Origin: Arthrobacter sp. FB24
GTDB lineage: Bacteria; Actinomycetota; Actinomycetes; Actinomycetales; Micrococcaceae
Length of the DNA: 64,000 nucleotides
NCBI RefSeq assembly: GCF_000196235.1
Contig: NC_008541.1
Span: 3,782,001-3,846,000 of the forward strand
Reading direction: 5' to 3'
Made by a program: the position numbers and the translations under genes. The stretch's first letter is position 1; each line of letters starts with the position of its first letter. Positions 26,714-36,379 of this stretch are shown piece by piece. A model generated the notes under the pieces. The model did no database searches. It had not been told where the DNA came from and saw only the letters and a program-made list of their open reading frames with translations.

Positions 26714-28057
26714 ATGAAGAAATCCCTCGGCACCGCCGCCGTCGCCGCAGCCATCGCGCTCTCCCTCTCCGCCTGTGGGGGCGGCTCAGGCTCCTCTGCA
26801 GAATCGGCCAAGGGCGAGCTCAGCTACTGGCTCTGGGACGCCAACCAGCTTCCCGCCTACCAGCAGTGCGCTGATGACTTCCAGAAGGCCAACCCGGACA
26901 TCAAGGTCAAGATCACCCAGCGCGGCTGGGACGATTACTGGAGCACGCTCACGAACGGGTTCGTTGGCGGCACGGCTCCCGACGTCTTCACCAACCACCT
27001 GGGCCGCTACGGCGAGCTCGCCGCGAACAAGCAGCTGCTGCCCATTGACGACGCCGTCAAGAAGGACAACGTGGACCTGTCCGCCTACAACGAGGGACTC
27101 GCGGACCTCTGGGTGGGCCAGGACGGCAAGCGCTACGGCCTGCCCAAGGACTGGGACACCATCGGGTTGTTCTACAACAAGGCCATGCTTTCCAAGGCCG
27201 GCGTCTCCGAAGAAGAGATGAAGAACCTCACCTGGAACCCGCAGGACGGCGGAACGTACGAGAAGATCATTGCCCACCTGACCGTTGACAAGAACGGCAA
27301 GCGCGGGGACGAAGCGGGCTTCGACAAGAACAATGTGGATGTCTACGGCCTTGGACTCAACGGCGGCGGCGACTCCTCAGGCCAGACTGAGTGGAGCTAC
27401 CTCACCAACACCACCGGCTGGTCACACACGGACAAGAACCCGTGGGGAACTCACTACAACTATGACGACCCCAAATTCCAGTCCTCTATCGACTGGTTCG
27501 CAGGGCTGGTTGACAAGGGCTACATGCCCAAGCTTGAAACCACTGTTGGCGCAGCCATGGCCGACACCTTCGCCGCGGGCAAGTCTGCCATCAACGCCCA
27601 CGGCTCATGGATGATCGGCCAGTACACCGGGTACAAGGGTGTTGAGGTGGGCATCGCTCCCACCCCCGTGGGTCCTGAAGGCAAGCGGGCGTCGATGTTC
27701 AACGGCCTGGCCGACTCGATCTGGGCCGGCACCAAGAAGAAGGACGCCGCCATCAAGTGGGTGGAGTACCTTGCCTCAGCACCTTGCCAGGACGTCGTCG
27801 CATCCAAGGCTGTGGTGTTCCCGGCCCTGAAAGCCTCTTCCGAAAAAGCGGCGGAAGCATTCAAGGCCAAGGGTGTGGATGTCACCGCCTTCACCGAGCA
27901 CGTCAAGAACGGAACCACATTCCTGTACCCCATCACTGACAATACTGCCAAGGTCAAGGGCATCATGGAGCCTGCCATGGACGCTGTAGTATCCGGCAAA
28001 AAGCCTGCCAGCTCCTTGACCGAAGCCAACAACCAGGTGAACGATCTCTTCAAGTAG
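26714..28057 (+). CDS. Sugar ABC transporter substrate-binding lipoprotein, alpha-galactoside operon
   Basis: A 447-residue family 1 binding protein. The Sec lipoprotein signal is MKKSLGTAAVAAAIALSLSA with the lipid-anchored Cys21 in the lipobox LSAC, unlike the Tat-type signal of the first binding protein at 18130. Family landmarks are CADDFQKANPDIKVKITQRG, KDWDTIGLFYNKAMLSKAGV and the aromatic-rich YWLWDANQLP near the mature N-terminus. Its place before an alpha-galactosidase suggests it binds alpha-galactosides such as raffinose or melibiose. It is the third gene of the operon and is followed by two hairpins. Confidence 0.93.
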   Translation: MKKSLGTAAVAAAIALSLSACGGGSGSSAESAKGELSYWLWDANQLPAYQQCADDFQKANPDIKVKITQRGWDDYWSTLTNGFVGGTAPDVFTNHLGRYGELAANKQLLPIDDAVKKDNVDLSAYNEGLADLWVGQDGKRYGLPKDWDTIGLFYNKAMLSKAGVSEEEMKNLTWNPQDGGTYEKIIAHLTVDKNGKRGDEAGFDKNNVDVYGLGLNGGGDSSGQTEWSYLTNTTGWSHTDKNPWGTHYNYDDPKFQSSIDWFAGLVDKGYMPKLETTVGAAMADTFAAGKSAINAHGSWMIGQYTGYKGVEVGIAPTPVGPEGKRASMFNGLADSIWAGTKKKDAAIKWVEYLASAPCQDVVASKAVVFPALKASSEKAAEAFKAKGVDVTAFTEHVKNGTTFLYPITDNTAKVKGIMEPAMDAVVSGKKPASSLTEANNQVNDLFK

Positions 28058-28068
28058 ATTGCACCTGT

Positions 28069-28142
28069 AGTGGCTGCGTAAGTGGTCGCAGCCACTGCCC
28101 CGGTGCCGCCGCTTCATCCTCGCGAAGCGGCGGCACCCGGGG
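28069..28142 (+). terminator. Two consecutive hairpins after the second binding-protein gene
   Basis: The first stem is AGTGGCTGCG (28069-28078) with CGCAGCCACT (28087-28096). The second is an 18-bp stem with one bulge, 28098-28115 with 28124-28142 (arm GAAGCGGCGGCACCCGGGG). They lie in the 173-bp gap before the alpha-galactosidase. They may attenuate transcription or stabilise the binding-protein mRNA, as at 19480. Confidence 0.75.
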
Positions 28143-28230
28143 CGCTCCACCCCGCACGTACTGAAAAACACACCTTACGGACCCCGCCGGCAGCGTCACC
28201 GGACGCCCGCCACAACGAAAGAGAACCCCC

Positions 28231-30438
28231 ATGGATCCCCTGCACCTCCGCTCCGCCGGCACCAGCCTGGTGATCAGCTTCGACAGCGGGGAGGCCGAGG
28301 TCATTCACTGGGGCGCCGATCTGGGCGCTTCACTCCCCGATCTGGCCATCCTCGGCGAACCGATCCCGCCCTCCGCCATCGACGCCTCCGTCCCCGCCGG
28401 GCTGCTGCCGCAGGCATCCTCCAGCTGGCGTGGACGCCCGGCCCTCCGGGGGCACCGGATCGCCGACGGCGTGCCCGGCTACGACTTTTCCGTCCGCCTG
28501 CGCGTCACGGACGTCAAGACCGCAGGAAGTTCAGCTGTGATCGTCCAGTCTGATCCCGATGCCGGAATCTCTGTTGAATCCACGCTGGAACTGCACGCCG
28601 GCGGGCTGCTGGAAATGCGCCACACCGTCACCAACACCGGCACTTCGCCTTTTCAGCTCGACGAACTGGCCACGGTGCTGCCGGTGGCTCCCGACGCCGT
28701 CGAACTCCTTGACCTGACCGGACGCTGGTGCCGTGAACGCCACCCTCAGCGCCGCGCCATCCAGCAGGGCACCTGGGTGCGGACCGGCCGGCACGGCCGG
28801 ACCGGCCACGACTCCTCCCTGCTGCTGGCCGCCGGCACGGCAGGCTTCGGCAACCGCCACGGCAAGGTCTGGGCCACCCACCTTGCCTGGAGCGGAAACC
28901 ATGAGCAGTTCGCGGACAGCATCGGGGACGGACGGACCGTCATCGGTGGTTCCGAGCTGCTGGGTCCGGCCGAAGTGGTCCTCCAGCCGAACGGCAGCTA
29001 CACCACCCCCGCTCTCTTCGCGGCCTACTCGGACCGCGGCCTGGACGGTATCAGCGAAGCGTTCTACAGCTGGTTCAGGAACCGGCCGCACCATGTGCTG
29101 CCTTCGGCGTCAGCCGTCTCAGGAGCAGCTCATGCGGGCACCGGCAAGGCCCGGCCTGTAGTGCTAAACGTCTGGGAAGCTGTCTACTTCAACCACGATC
29201 TGGGTGTATTGGTCGAACTTGCCGATTCCGCGGCGGACCTGGGCGTGGAGCGCTTTGTCCTCGACGACGGGTGGTTCCGCGGCCGCCGGCACGACCAGGC
29301 AGGCCTGGGCGACTGGTACGTGGACGAGGGCCTCTGGCCGGACGGGCTCACACCCCTGATCGACGCCGTCACATCGCGCGGCATGGAATTCGGCCTCTGG
29401 GTGGAGCCCGAAATGATCAACCTGGACTCCGACACCGCGCGCGCCCACCCGGACTGGATCGTCGGGCCGGCCGCACGGTCCCACAAGGACGGCGGCCGGC
29501 TGCCGTTGACCTGGCGCCACCAGCACGTCATCGACCTGGTCAATCCCGAGGCCTGGCAGTACGTTTTCGACCGCATTGACGCCCTGTTGCGCGAAAACAA
29601 CATCAGCTACCTGAAGTGGGACCAGAACCGGGACCTCACCGAGCACGGCCACGCCGGGCGCGCCTCCGTCCACGAACAGACCCTGGCCGCCTACCGCCTC
29701 TTCGATGAGCTCAGGAAAGCCCATCCGGGCCTCGAAATCGAGAGCTGCTCTTCCGGCGGGGCACGCGTGGACCTGGGCATCCTGGAACGCACGGACCGGA
29801 TCTGGGCTTCGGACTGCAACGATGCCCTGGAACGCCAGACCATCCAGCGCTGGACCGGGCTGGTGGTGCCGCCGGAACTGGTCGGAGGACACATCGGCCC
29901 CACTACGTCACACACCACGGCCCGCACGCACGACGTTTCGTTCCGCGCCATCACGGCCCTGTTCGGACACTTCGGCCTCGAATGGGACGTCCGCCAGGTT
30001 CACGGCGCGGAGCGCGAAGAACTCAAGCGGTTCATCGGGCTCTACAAGGAGCACCGCGGCCTGATCCACTCGGGCCGGATGGTCCGGGCGGATGTTGCCG
30101 ACGATTCGCTGATGCTGCACGGCGTCGTTTCCCACGGCAGCCCAGCAACCGGGGACACGGCGGCACTGTTCGCGCTGGTCAGCACCAGGACGTCGCCCGC
30201 GGAGCGTCCGGGCCGCATCGCCATTCCGGGACTGGACCAGGACCGCAGCTACCGCGTGGAGGCCATCTTCCCGACGCCCGGCGATGCCGACTACGCGCAC
30301 AACTACACCCAGGCGCAGCCCCCCGCATGGCTGACCGCGGGTGCAGAAGCCAGCGGCCGGTTCCTGTCCGAGGTGGGCCTGCCCATGCCCGTCCTCAACC
30401 CGGAGCACGCACTGCTGCTCAGCTTCACTGCCGTGTAG
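28231..30438 (+). CDS. Alpha-galactosidase, GH36
   Basis: A 735-residue glycoside hydrolase removing terminal alpha-galactosyl residues. After an N-terminal beta-sandwich domain (about 1-300) comes the (beta/alpha)8 barrel. The nucleophile motif is YLKWDQNRD with Asp464. The acid/base motif ESCSSGGARVDLG...WASDCNDAL places the acid at Asp528. FVLDDGWF and GLWVEPEMIN are further GH36 landmarks. There is no signal peptide, so it acts in the cytoplasm on sugars brought in by the upstream ABC importer. Length matches the tetrameric bacterial GH36 enzymes (about 720-740). The ATG at 28231 follows AAAGAGAA. Confidence 0.95.
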   Translation: MDPLHLRSAGTSLVISFDSGEAEVIHWGADLGASLPDLAILGEPIPPSAIDASVPAGLLPQASSSWRGRPALRGHRIADGVPGYDFSVRLRVTDVKTAGSSAVIVQSDPDAGISVESTLELHAGGLLEMRHTVTNTGTSPFQLDELATVLPVAPDAVELLDLTGRWCRERHPQRRAIQQGTWVRTGRHGRTGHDSSLLLAAGTAGFGNRHGKVWATHLAWSGNHEQFADSIGDGRTVIGGSELLGPAEVVLQPNGSYTTPALFAAYSDRGLDGISEAFYSWFRNRPHHVLPSASAVSGAAHAGTGKARPVVLNVWEAVYFNHDLGVLVELADSAADLGVERFVLDDGWFRGRRHDQAGLGDWYVDEGLWPDGLTPLIDAVTSRGMEFGLWVEPEMINLDSDTARAHPDWIVGPAARSHKDGGRLPLTWRHQHVIDLVNPEAWQYVFDRIDALLRENNISYLKWDQNRDLTEHGHAGRASVHEQTLAAYRLFDELRKAHPGLEIESCSSGGARVDLGILERTDRIWASDCNDALERQTIQRWTGLVVPPELVGGHIGPTTSHTTARTHDVSFRAITALFGHFGLEWDVRQVHGAEREELKRFIGLYKEHRGLIHSGRMVRADVADDSLMLHGVVSHGSPATGDTAALFALVSTRTSPAERPGRIAIPGLDQDRSYRVEAIFPTPGDADYAHNYTQAQPPAWLTAGAEASGRFLSEVGLPMPVLNPEHALLLSFTAV

Positions 30439-30470
30439 CCTCAACGCCGTGTAGTTTCACCGCGTCCCAA

Positions 30471-30510
30471 AGAGCCTGCCGGCCGGGTACCAACCCGGCT
30501 GGCAGGCTCT
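30471..30510. terminator. Bidirectional terminator between alpha-galactosidase and the propeller protein
   Basis: Arms AGAGCCTGCCGGCCGGGT (30471-30488) and ACCCGGCTGGCAGGCTCT (30493-30510) form an 18-bp stem with one mismatch and a 4-base loop, followed by TTGGCTTT. It sits between two convergent genes. Confidence 0.85.
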
Positions 30511-30526
30511 TGGCTTTCCGAGACGC

Positions 30527-31474
30527 TTAGCGGGCGTCGGCGAGGACCACTTCGTAGGTGCTGGCCCCGGGAACGCCGAACTTCGCATTGACCACGGCGA
30601 GCGTATCGCCGAACAGCGCTGCCGTCGTCGGGACCTGGAACTCAGGGCTGGTGATCACGTCCCTGACCTCGAAGGAATCCAGCCGGGCGTCCAGCCGGAC
30701 ACGGCTCACCTGGTTGAGCATGTTTTGCACGGCCCAGAGGGTGTTCCCCTTCACCACGATCCCGTCCACGTAGGGCAGGCCGGCACCGGTGATGTAGGCG
30801 CTGGAACCGGAGTCCGGGTCCACCGTATAGAGGGCCTCGTTGGCGGTGTGGGCGACGACCAGGGTTCGGCCGCCCCGGATGGCCGCGATGCCGTTCAGGT
30901 TGAAGTCGGCCGGGGTGGCCGCGGCCGGTCCGGTCAGTTCGAGAGTGCGGGCCTCGCCCGGCGTGCCGTGGCGGTCAACCGGGACGAAGTACAGCTCACC
31001 CTTGCGCGAGTTCGTGAACCAGGCGCCGTCGGGGGTCACTGCGACGTCATTGATAAACGCCGGTTCCGTGGTGAGCTGATAGGTGGCCACTGTCTTGCGG
31101 GTGTCAGTGTCATAGACGTAGGCCTGACCGGTGGCGCCGCCGGCCACGAAGAGCAGGCCGTCCTCCACATCCACCTTCATGCCGACCGCCATCCGGCCGT
31201 CGGGCACGTCAATGAAGAGCCTGGCGGTTCCCCTGCGGATATCACCGCGGAAAATGTCCCCCTTGAGCAGGTCCCCTGCAAAGAAGGTAGTGCCCGCACC
31301 CTCGGCTATGCCCTCGGCGGACGACGCGCCCGGGAGCTCAATGACTTTGTCATGGCCGTTTGACGGCGGGCTGGCGGACGCCACCGGCGCCGGCAGTAGG
31401 AGTGCTGCGAGGGCAACAAGTCCCACGGCGGCACGGCGAATTGCGTTTCCTGAATCCACATTTTTGCAGCGCAT
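30527..31474 (-). CDS. Secreted six-bladed beta-propeller protein (SMP-30/gluconolactonase-like)
   Basis: A 315-residue exported protein. It starts at the ATG at 31474, eight bases after GGAGAG. The signal peptide is about 1-38 (AVGLVALAALLLPAPVASA). The mature part has repeated propeller strands: FLNDV-like FINDVAVTPDGAWFT, NLNGIAAIRGGRTLVVAH, YVDGIVVKGNTLWAVQN. These are the places where SMP-30/gluconolactonase-type proteins hold metal or substrate residues. Homologues are often called superoxide dismutase-like or hypothetical; the substrate is unknown. Confidence 0.8.
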   Translation of the reverse strand: MRCKNVDSGNAIRRAAVGLVALAALLLPAPVASASPPSNGHDKVIELPGASSAEGIAEGAGTTFFAGDLLKGDIFRGDIRRGTARLFIDVPDGRMAVGMKVDVEDGLLFVAGGATGQAYVYDTDTRKTVATYQLTTEPAFINDVAVTPDGAWFTNSRKGELYFVPVDRHGTPGEARTLELTGPAAATPADFNLNGIAAIRGGRTLVVAHTANEALYTVDPDSGSSAYITGAGLPYVDGIVVKGNTLWAVQNMLNQVSRVRLDARLDSFEVRDVITSPEFQVPTTAALFGDTLAVVNAKFGVPGASTYEVVLADAR

Positions 31475-31639
31475 GATGACGCTCTCTCCAGATCGGGCTT
31501 TCCGCGCGAGCTGACCGGTACGGGAGCTCCGCACGATGGTCCTTCAAGTCTAGGCACCCCCGCTATGGGTGGCCAGAGTCGCGGGAAACGGCTGGCCCGG
31601 GCCGCCGGTTGCGCCCGCCCCGGCGTGCCAAGATGAACC

Positions 31640-32986
31640 ATGACCGATTCGTGTGAAGTTCTGGTGGTCGGTGCCGGGCTCGCGGGGCTTCAGTGTGCCC
31701 GCGAACTGCAGGCCGCCGGGCGTGACGTGCGGGTGTGGGAAGCAGCCGACGATGTCGGAGGCAGGATCCGCACGGAGCACGTGGACGGTTTCCTGGTGGA
31801 CCGCGGGTTCCAGGTGCTGAATCCCGCCTACCCGGCCGTCCGCCGCTGGGTGGACGTGGGCGCGCTGGAGCTGCAACCTTTCGGCGCCGGCCTCGGCGTC
31901 CGGCGCGATGACGGTTTCGCCGTGCTCGCCCACCCGCTGCGCGAACCCCGGCTGATCGCCCGGACGATCGGCAGCGGCATCGCCAAACCACGTGATGCGG
32001 CGGTCCTCCTCCGTTGGGCGGCGCCCGCATTTGTCCGGTCCTGGCGGCAGTACGACGACGGCGGACGTCGCACCGGAGAGCGTCGCAACGGAGAGTCCGG
32101 GCGGGACCTCACGCTGCGGCAGGCGCTGGATGACGCCCGCCTTTCGGGCGAACTCCGCCGCGTGGTTGAACAGTTTTTCGCCGGGGTGCTCCTGGAAGAC
32201 GACGGCAGCACCTCCAATGACTTCGCGCGGCTCCTGCTGCGCACGTTCGCGCTGGGTGTGCCAGGGCTGCCGCGGCTGGGCATGCAGGCGCTGCCCAGGC
32301 AGCTGGCGGCTTCCCTCGCCGCGCCGGTGCACACCCGGACGCGGGTGGAGTCCGTCCGGCGCGAGGGCGGTTCCATGCTGGTCCGCGCCGCCGGAGCGGA
32401 GCTCCGCGCCGAGCAGGTGGTGCTGGCCACCGGTCCGGTCAGTGCCGGAACCTTGGCGCCGGGAAACGACGACGCCGGCGCGCCGGCCGGCGGTGCGGCA
32501 GCCGTCAGGCCGGGGCGCGGAGGTTCCCCCGCCATGAAGGGTGTCCTGACGCACTGGTTTTCGGCCAGCGAGCCGCCGTCGCGGCTCAACATGCTCTGCG
32601 TCGATGCCCGGGAACCTCGCGGCGGTCCTCTGGTCAATACCGCCGTCGTATCCAACGCCGCGCCCGGGTACGCACCCGCGGGCAGGCACCTGGTGCAAAC
32701 CTCGGCACTGTTCGGCCCGGGACGGCCGGTGCCCGGTGACGACGAGGTCCGCCGTCACGCCACGGAGATCTATGGGGCGGATGCTACACACTGGGAACTG
32801 GTGGCCAGGCACGAAGTTCCACAGGCCCTGCCCGCCCAGCCACCGCCATTGGGGTCACCACACCCGGCGGAGACCTCGCCGGGCCTCTTTCTTTGCGGCG
32901 ACTACCGCGCAACCGCGTCCATCCAGGGTGCCCTCGAAAGCGGCCACCGCGCGGCGCAGGCGGTCCTGCGCCCGGACTTCGGGTAG
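31640..32986 (+). CDS. FAD-dependent oxidoreductase (amine oxidase/phytoene desaturase-like)
   Basis: A 448-residue flavoprotein. The dinucleotide-binding motif is VLVVGAGLAGLQCARELQAA, followed by VWEAADDVGGRIRTE, the GG doublet of the GR2/amine-oxidase family. The C-terminal FAD motif GLFLCGDYRATASIQGALES is intact. It starts a tight run of four genes (with the SRPBCC protein, aroQ and DUF2332). Substrate unknown; family members oxidise amines or desaturate carotenoids. Confidence 0.88.
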   Translation: MTDSCEVLVVGAGLAGLQCARELQAAGRDVRVWEAADDVGGRIRTEHVDGFLVDRGFQVLNPAYPAVRRWVDVGALELQPFGAGLGVRRDDGFAVLAHPLREPRLIARTIGSGIAKPRDAAVLLRWAAPAFVRSWRQYDDGGRRTGERRNGESGRDLTLRQALDDARLSGELRRVVEQFFAGVLLEDDGSTSNDFARLLLRTFALGVPGLPRLGMQALPRQLAASLAAPVHTRTRVESVRREGGSMLVRAAGAELRAEQVVLATGPVSAGTLAPGNDDAGAPAGGAAAVRPGRGGSPAMKGVLTHWFSASEPPSRLNMLCVDAREPRGGPLVNTAVVSNAAPGYAPAGRHLVQTSALFGPGRPVPGDDEVRRHATEIYGADATHWELVARHEVPQALPAQPPPLGSPHPAETSPGLFLCGDYRATASIQGALESGHRAAQAVLRPDFG

Positions 32987-32991
32987 CCCGC

Positions 32992-33378
32992 ATGCGGTTT
33001 TCCATGTCGCGGCACATTTCGGCACCCGCGGAGGAGGTATGGGTGCTACTCACCGACGTCGGCCGCTGGCCGGAATGGGGCCCTTCAGTGACGGGTGCCG
33101 AACTCTACGCGCCCTGCCTCATGGCCGGCAGCACGGGCCGCGTGCGGACGCTGCCCGGCATCACGCTGCCTTTCACGGTGACGGAATTCGACGCGGGCCG
33201 GTCCTGGTCCTGGGCTGTGGCCGGTATCCGGGCCACCGGTCACGCTGTGGTTCCGGAGGGTGAAGGGTGCCGCCTCACGTTTACGGTCCCGTGGTGGGCA
33301 CCCGCCTACCTTCCGGTGTGCGCGGCGGCGCTGCGCCGGATCGCAAAGATCACCGCCCGTCCCGTCAGCCCGCCGTAA
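32992..33378 (+). CDS. SRPBCC (START-like) family protein
   Basis: A 128-residue protein starting 5 bases after the FAD oxidoreductase stop. The pattern [28 protein letters not shown] is the classic N-terminus of the polyketide cyclase/START-like ligand-binding fold. The close spacing suggests a joint function with the oxidoreductase. The ligand is unknown. Confidence 0.85.
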   Translation: MRFSMSRHISAPAEEVWVLLTDVGRWPEWGPSVTGAELYAPCLMAGSTGRVRTLPGITLPFTVTEFDAGRSWSWAVAGIRATGHAVVPEGEGCRLTFTVPWWAPAYLPVCAAALRRIAKITARPVSPP

Positions 33379-33419
33379 AGAACAGCGCACGCCGCCGGCA
33401 AAGCGATAGATTGGCTGAC

Positions 33420-33896
33420 ATGACTGAAGCCTCCCCTGCCACCGACGCCGGCCGCGGCACCATCCTTGTCCTCAACGGGCCCAACCTGAACCTGCTGGGA
33501 ACCCGGGAACCGGAGAAATACGGCACGGCCACGCTGGCCGACGTCGAACAGCTCGCCAAGGACGCCGCCGCAACGTACGGCCTCGAGGCTGAGTGCTTCC
33601 AGTCAAACCACGAGGGCGCACTGGTTGATGCCATCCACGCCGCGCGGGGCAAGGCCATCGGCATCGTCCTCAACGCCGGCGCCTACACCCATACCTCCGT
33701 GGCCATCCGCGACGCCATCTCCGCGGTGCAGCTGCCGGCTGTGGAGGTCCACATCACCAACGTCCATGCCCGCGAGGAATTCCGGCACCACTCGTACCTT
33801 TCGGACATCAGCAAGGCCGTGATCGCCGGCGCCGGCGTGATGGGCTACCGGTTCGCCGTCGAATACCTCGCAGAACTGAACGCCGGCAAGGCCTGA
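33420..33896 (+). CDS. aroQ: 3-dehydroquinate dehydratase, type II
   Basis: A 158-residue shikimate-pathway enzyme making 3-dehydroshikimate; active as a dodecamer in the family. The N-terminal signature [18 protein letters not shown] carries the catalytic tyrosine. Then come [32 protein letters not shown] with the catalytic histidine (the usual NPGAYTHTS is here NAGAYTHTS), and [18 protein letters not shown]. Placement away from other aro genes is notable. It starts at the ATG at 33420. Confidence 0.96.
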   Translation: MTEASPATDAGRGTILVLNGPNLNLLGTREPEKYGTATLADVEQLAKDAAATYGLEAECFQSNHEGALVDAIHAARGKAIGIVLNAGAYTHTSVAIRDAISAVQLPAVEVHITNVHAREEFRHHSYLSDISKAVIAGAGVMGYRFAVEYLAELNAGKA

Positions 33897-33898
33897 CC

Positions 33899-34918
33899 AT
33901 GGGCACGGCGGACTGGTACCGGAACTTCGGGACTAACGATGCGCCGTCTTCCTCGCCCTGCTACGCCGAATGGTCCGTGGGAATCGCCGACGATCCCGAG
34001 CTGATCCGCCGCATCGAACAGTGGCCGCACAACAAGCGCCAGCCGCTGCTGATCCTCGCTGCCGCCCGCTTCCTCGGGGCTGGAATTACCCCCTACCGCG
34101 AGTTCCGGGAGTTCTTGGTCCGTAACTGGGACGAGGTTTCCCGGGTTGCGCTCTCCCGCGCCACGCAGACCAACGAGGCCGGCCGCTGCGCCACGCTGCT
34201 ACCCTCCCTCGCGGGCATCGCCGCGGCCTCGGGCCGTCCGTTGGCCCTGATCGAGGTGGGCGCCTCCGCCGGGCTGGCGCTTTACCCGGACAAGTACGCC
34301 TACGAGTACGTCAACGGCGCGTCCGTCACCCGGCTGGACCCTCTGCCGGACGACGCCCCGTCCCCGGCACAGGAACCGCCGGTTCTGCGGTGCACGTTGG
34401 AAGGCGTGGTCCCGCTTCCGTCCCGACTCCCCGAGGTGGTGTGGCGGGCCGGAATCGACCTGAACCCCCTGGACATCAACAACCCCGACGACGTCGCCTG
34501 GCTTGAGGCCCTCATCTGGCCGGAACAGGACTTCCGCCGGGAGCGGCTGCGCCGGGCCATCGCCATCGCGCGGCAGGACCCGCCGCTGCTCGTGGCGGGC
34601 GACCTCAACGAGCAACTGGTGTCACTGGCCGGCCAGGCGCCGCAGGACGCAACCCTGGTGGTGTTCCACAGCGCGGTGATGGCCTATCTGGACGCCGCGC
34701 AACGGGAAGCCTTTCGCGCCACCATCGGCACTCTTGCCGCAGAGCAGGGATGCCACTGGCTGTCCAACGAGGGCCACACGGTGCTTGCCCAGGCCGACGG
34801 CTCGGTGGTGGTGCCGGAAATGGATGATGCCCGGCTGCGCGGCCGCTTCCTCCTCCTCCAGGACGGCGTTCCCGTGGCCATCGCCGGCCCGCACGGCCAA
34901 AGCCTGGAGTGGCTCTAG
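33899..34918 (+). CDS. DUF2332 family protein
   Basis: A 339-residue protein of the actinobacterial DUF2332 family, starting two bases after aroQ's stop. N-terminal YAEWSVGIADDPELIRRIE and PLLILAAARFLGA are followed by ALIEVGASAGLALYPDKYAY, a segment like a SAM-binding loop, and HSAVMAYLD late. A methyltransferase-like fold has been suggested for such sequences; function is not known. It ends the four-gene run and converges on the marP-like gene 16 bases away. Confidence 0.85.
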   Translation: MGTADWYRNFGTNDAPSSSPCYAEWSVGIADDPELIRRIEQWPHNKRQPLLILAAARFLGAGITPYREFREFLVRNWDEVSRVALSRATQTNEAGRCATLLPSLAGIAAASGRPLALIEVGASAGLALYPDKYAYEYVNGASVTRLDPLPDDAPSPAQEPPVLRCTLEGVVPLPSRLPEVVWRAGIDLNPLDINNPDDVAWLEALIWPEQDFRRERLRRAIAIARQDPPLLVAGDLNEQLVSLAGQAPQDATLVVFHSAVMAYLDAAQREAFRATIGTLAAEQGCHWLSNEGHTVLAQADGSVVVPEMDDARLRGRFLLLQDGVPVAIAGPHGQSLEWL

Positions 34919-34934
34919 GGCTCGGCGCCCGGTT

Positions 34935-36119
34935 TTACTTCTGGATGCACTGCCCGGATGAGACGGGGCTGCTCAGACCTGCGGCCTGGCCGGCCACCGG
35001 ACCGAGGTCATCCATGGTGATGGCAAAGCCCAGATCCGCATCTGAGGTTGCCTTGGCAAAGATCACACCTGCCACCTGGCCTTCGGTGGTCAGGAGCGGG
35101 CCTCCGGAGTTGCCCGGCTGGACATCGCCGGCAAGCCGGTAAACATCCTCGGGTGCCGCGTTGCTGCCGTAGATATCCGGAACAAGGACGGTGGCGATGT
35201 CCTGCACCGTTGCCGGTTTGGACTGGAACGGACCGCCGTGCGGATAGCCCGCGAAAGCGGCCGGGCTGCCGGCCGGAAGGTCCGCACTCAGCTGCAGCGG
35301 GGACGAAGGCAGGCCGTCCACGGCAAGGACGGCAAGGTCGTGCTGGCTGTCGAAGTAGACCACCCGGCCGGGCATTGCTCCCCCGCCTGGAATCTCCACC
35401 ACCGGCTGCGACACGCCCGCCACCACATGGGCGTTGGTCACAACGCGCCCCGGCGACACCACAAAGCCGCTTCCGGTCTGGTTCTGGCCGCACTGGTAGG
35501 CAGTGCCCGCGATTTTCAGGACGGACTCCGCTGCCCGGTTCAGGGCCGGCGTGTCCGTGCTGGCGTTGGGAATGGCCACCTGCTGGCCTTGTCCGAGTCC
35601 CTCAATGAGGGTGGGGATGCCGTCACCGATCACGGTGGAGCGCAGCTGCGCCACGGCCGTCTTCACCGGCACGGGCGTGAGTCCGTCGATGAAGCGGATG
35701 ACCTTTGACTCAGCCAGTTGCTGGGACACGAATGGAACGCCCAGTGCGCTGATGCTGAAGGACAGCATGGACATGACCAGTGCTGCCACCACCACGTTGA
35801 CGCCTCCGCCCACCAGCCGGTCCATTGCCCGCAGGGGCTGGATCCGCACGGCGCTGCGGATTTTGCGGCCGATCATGGTTCCCAGCGCGTGCCCCAGGAC
35901 AATCAGCACGACGGCGGCGGCCACGATGGCGGTAAGCCGCCAGCCGCTGTCCTCCACCAGGTTGCTGACGACGGGCACCGAAACGAAAGCGGCCACGGCC
36001 CCGACGATAAACCCGGCGATGCCGCCAAGGGTCACCAGGAAGCCGTTGCGCAGGCCGTAGATCAGGTACGACAGCAGCACCAGGATCAACGCCAGGTCCA
36101 GGATGGTCAAGCCGAACAC
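34935..36119 (-). CDS. marP: MarP-like membrane serine protease (CvpA-trypsin fusion)
   Basis: A 394-residue protein with a GTG start after GAGGAG. The N-terminal CvpA-like domain (about 1-150) has four hydrophobic helices. The C-terminal trypsin-like periplasmic domain has the triad His231 (TNAHVV), Asp261 (SQHDLAVLA) and Ser338 (QPGNSGGPL). Cys210 and Cys391 correspond in position to the activating disulfide of mycobacterial MarP, which protects against acid and oxidative stress. The domain order and residue numbers match that family closely. It is divergent from crp. Confidence 0.93.
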   Translation of the reverse strand: MFGLTILDLALILVLLSYLIYGLRNGFLVTLGGIAGFIVGAVAAFVSVPVVSNLVEDSGWRLTAIVAAAVVLIVLGHALGTMIGRKIRSAVRIQPLRAMDRLVGGGVNVVVAALVMSMLSFSISALGVPFVSQQLAESKVIRFIDGLTPVPVKTAVAQLRSTVIGDGIPTLIEGLGQGQQVAIPNASTDTPALNRAAESVLKIAGTAYQCGQNQTGSGFVVSPGRVVTNAHVVAGVSQPVVEIPGGGAMPGRVVYFDSQHDLAVLAVDGLPSSPLQLSADLPAGSPAAFAGYPHGGPFQSKPATVQDIATVLVPDIYGSNAAPEDVYRLAGDVQPGNSGGPLLTTEGQVAGVIFAKATSDADLGFAITMDDLGPVAGQAAGLSSPVSSGQCIQK

Positions 36120-36319
36120 ACGGGCTCCTCACAAAACAGGTAAGCCCTAATTCTAGGGGCGGACCCTGACAGTTTGCCGACCGGGGCCGGACGCCGCAGC
36201 AAACGGCATCGTGCCCGGCAAACCCTGTTCCCGCCGTCGAAAACCGCCGTGGATGGGCCCCGCAACGGCCCTATGGGCGCCGTTTCAGGCGTTTCGGGTG
36301 CCAAGTACGTCACAGAACC

Positions 36320-36333
36320 TTCAAAATTCTGAA
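36320..36333. promoter_or_regulatory. Possible operator upstream of crp
   Basis: TTCAAAATTCTGAA is symmetric at 12 of 14 positions and lies 46 bp before the crp start, in the 260-bp divergent gap between marP and crp. It does not match TGTGA-N6-TCACA, so it is not an obvious autoregulatory CRP site. Chance occurrence is possible. Confidence 0.35.
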
Positions 36334-36379
36334 ACAATGGCTGAAGCGCCCCAGCCGACACATTTACTCAGGAGATTTC

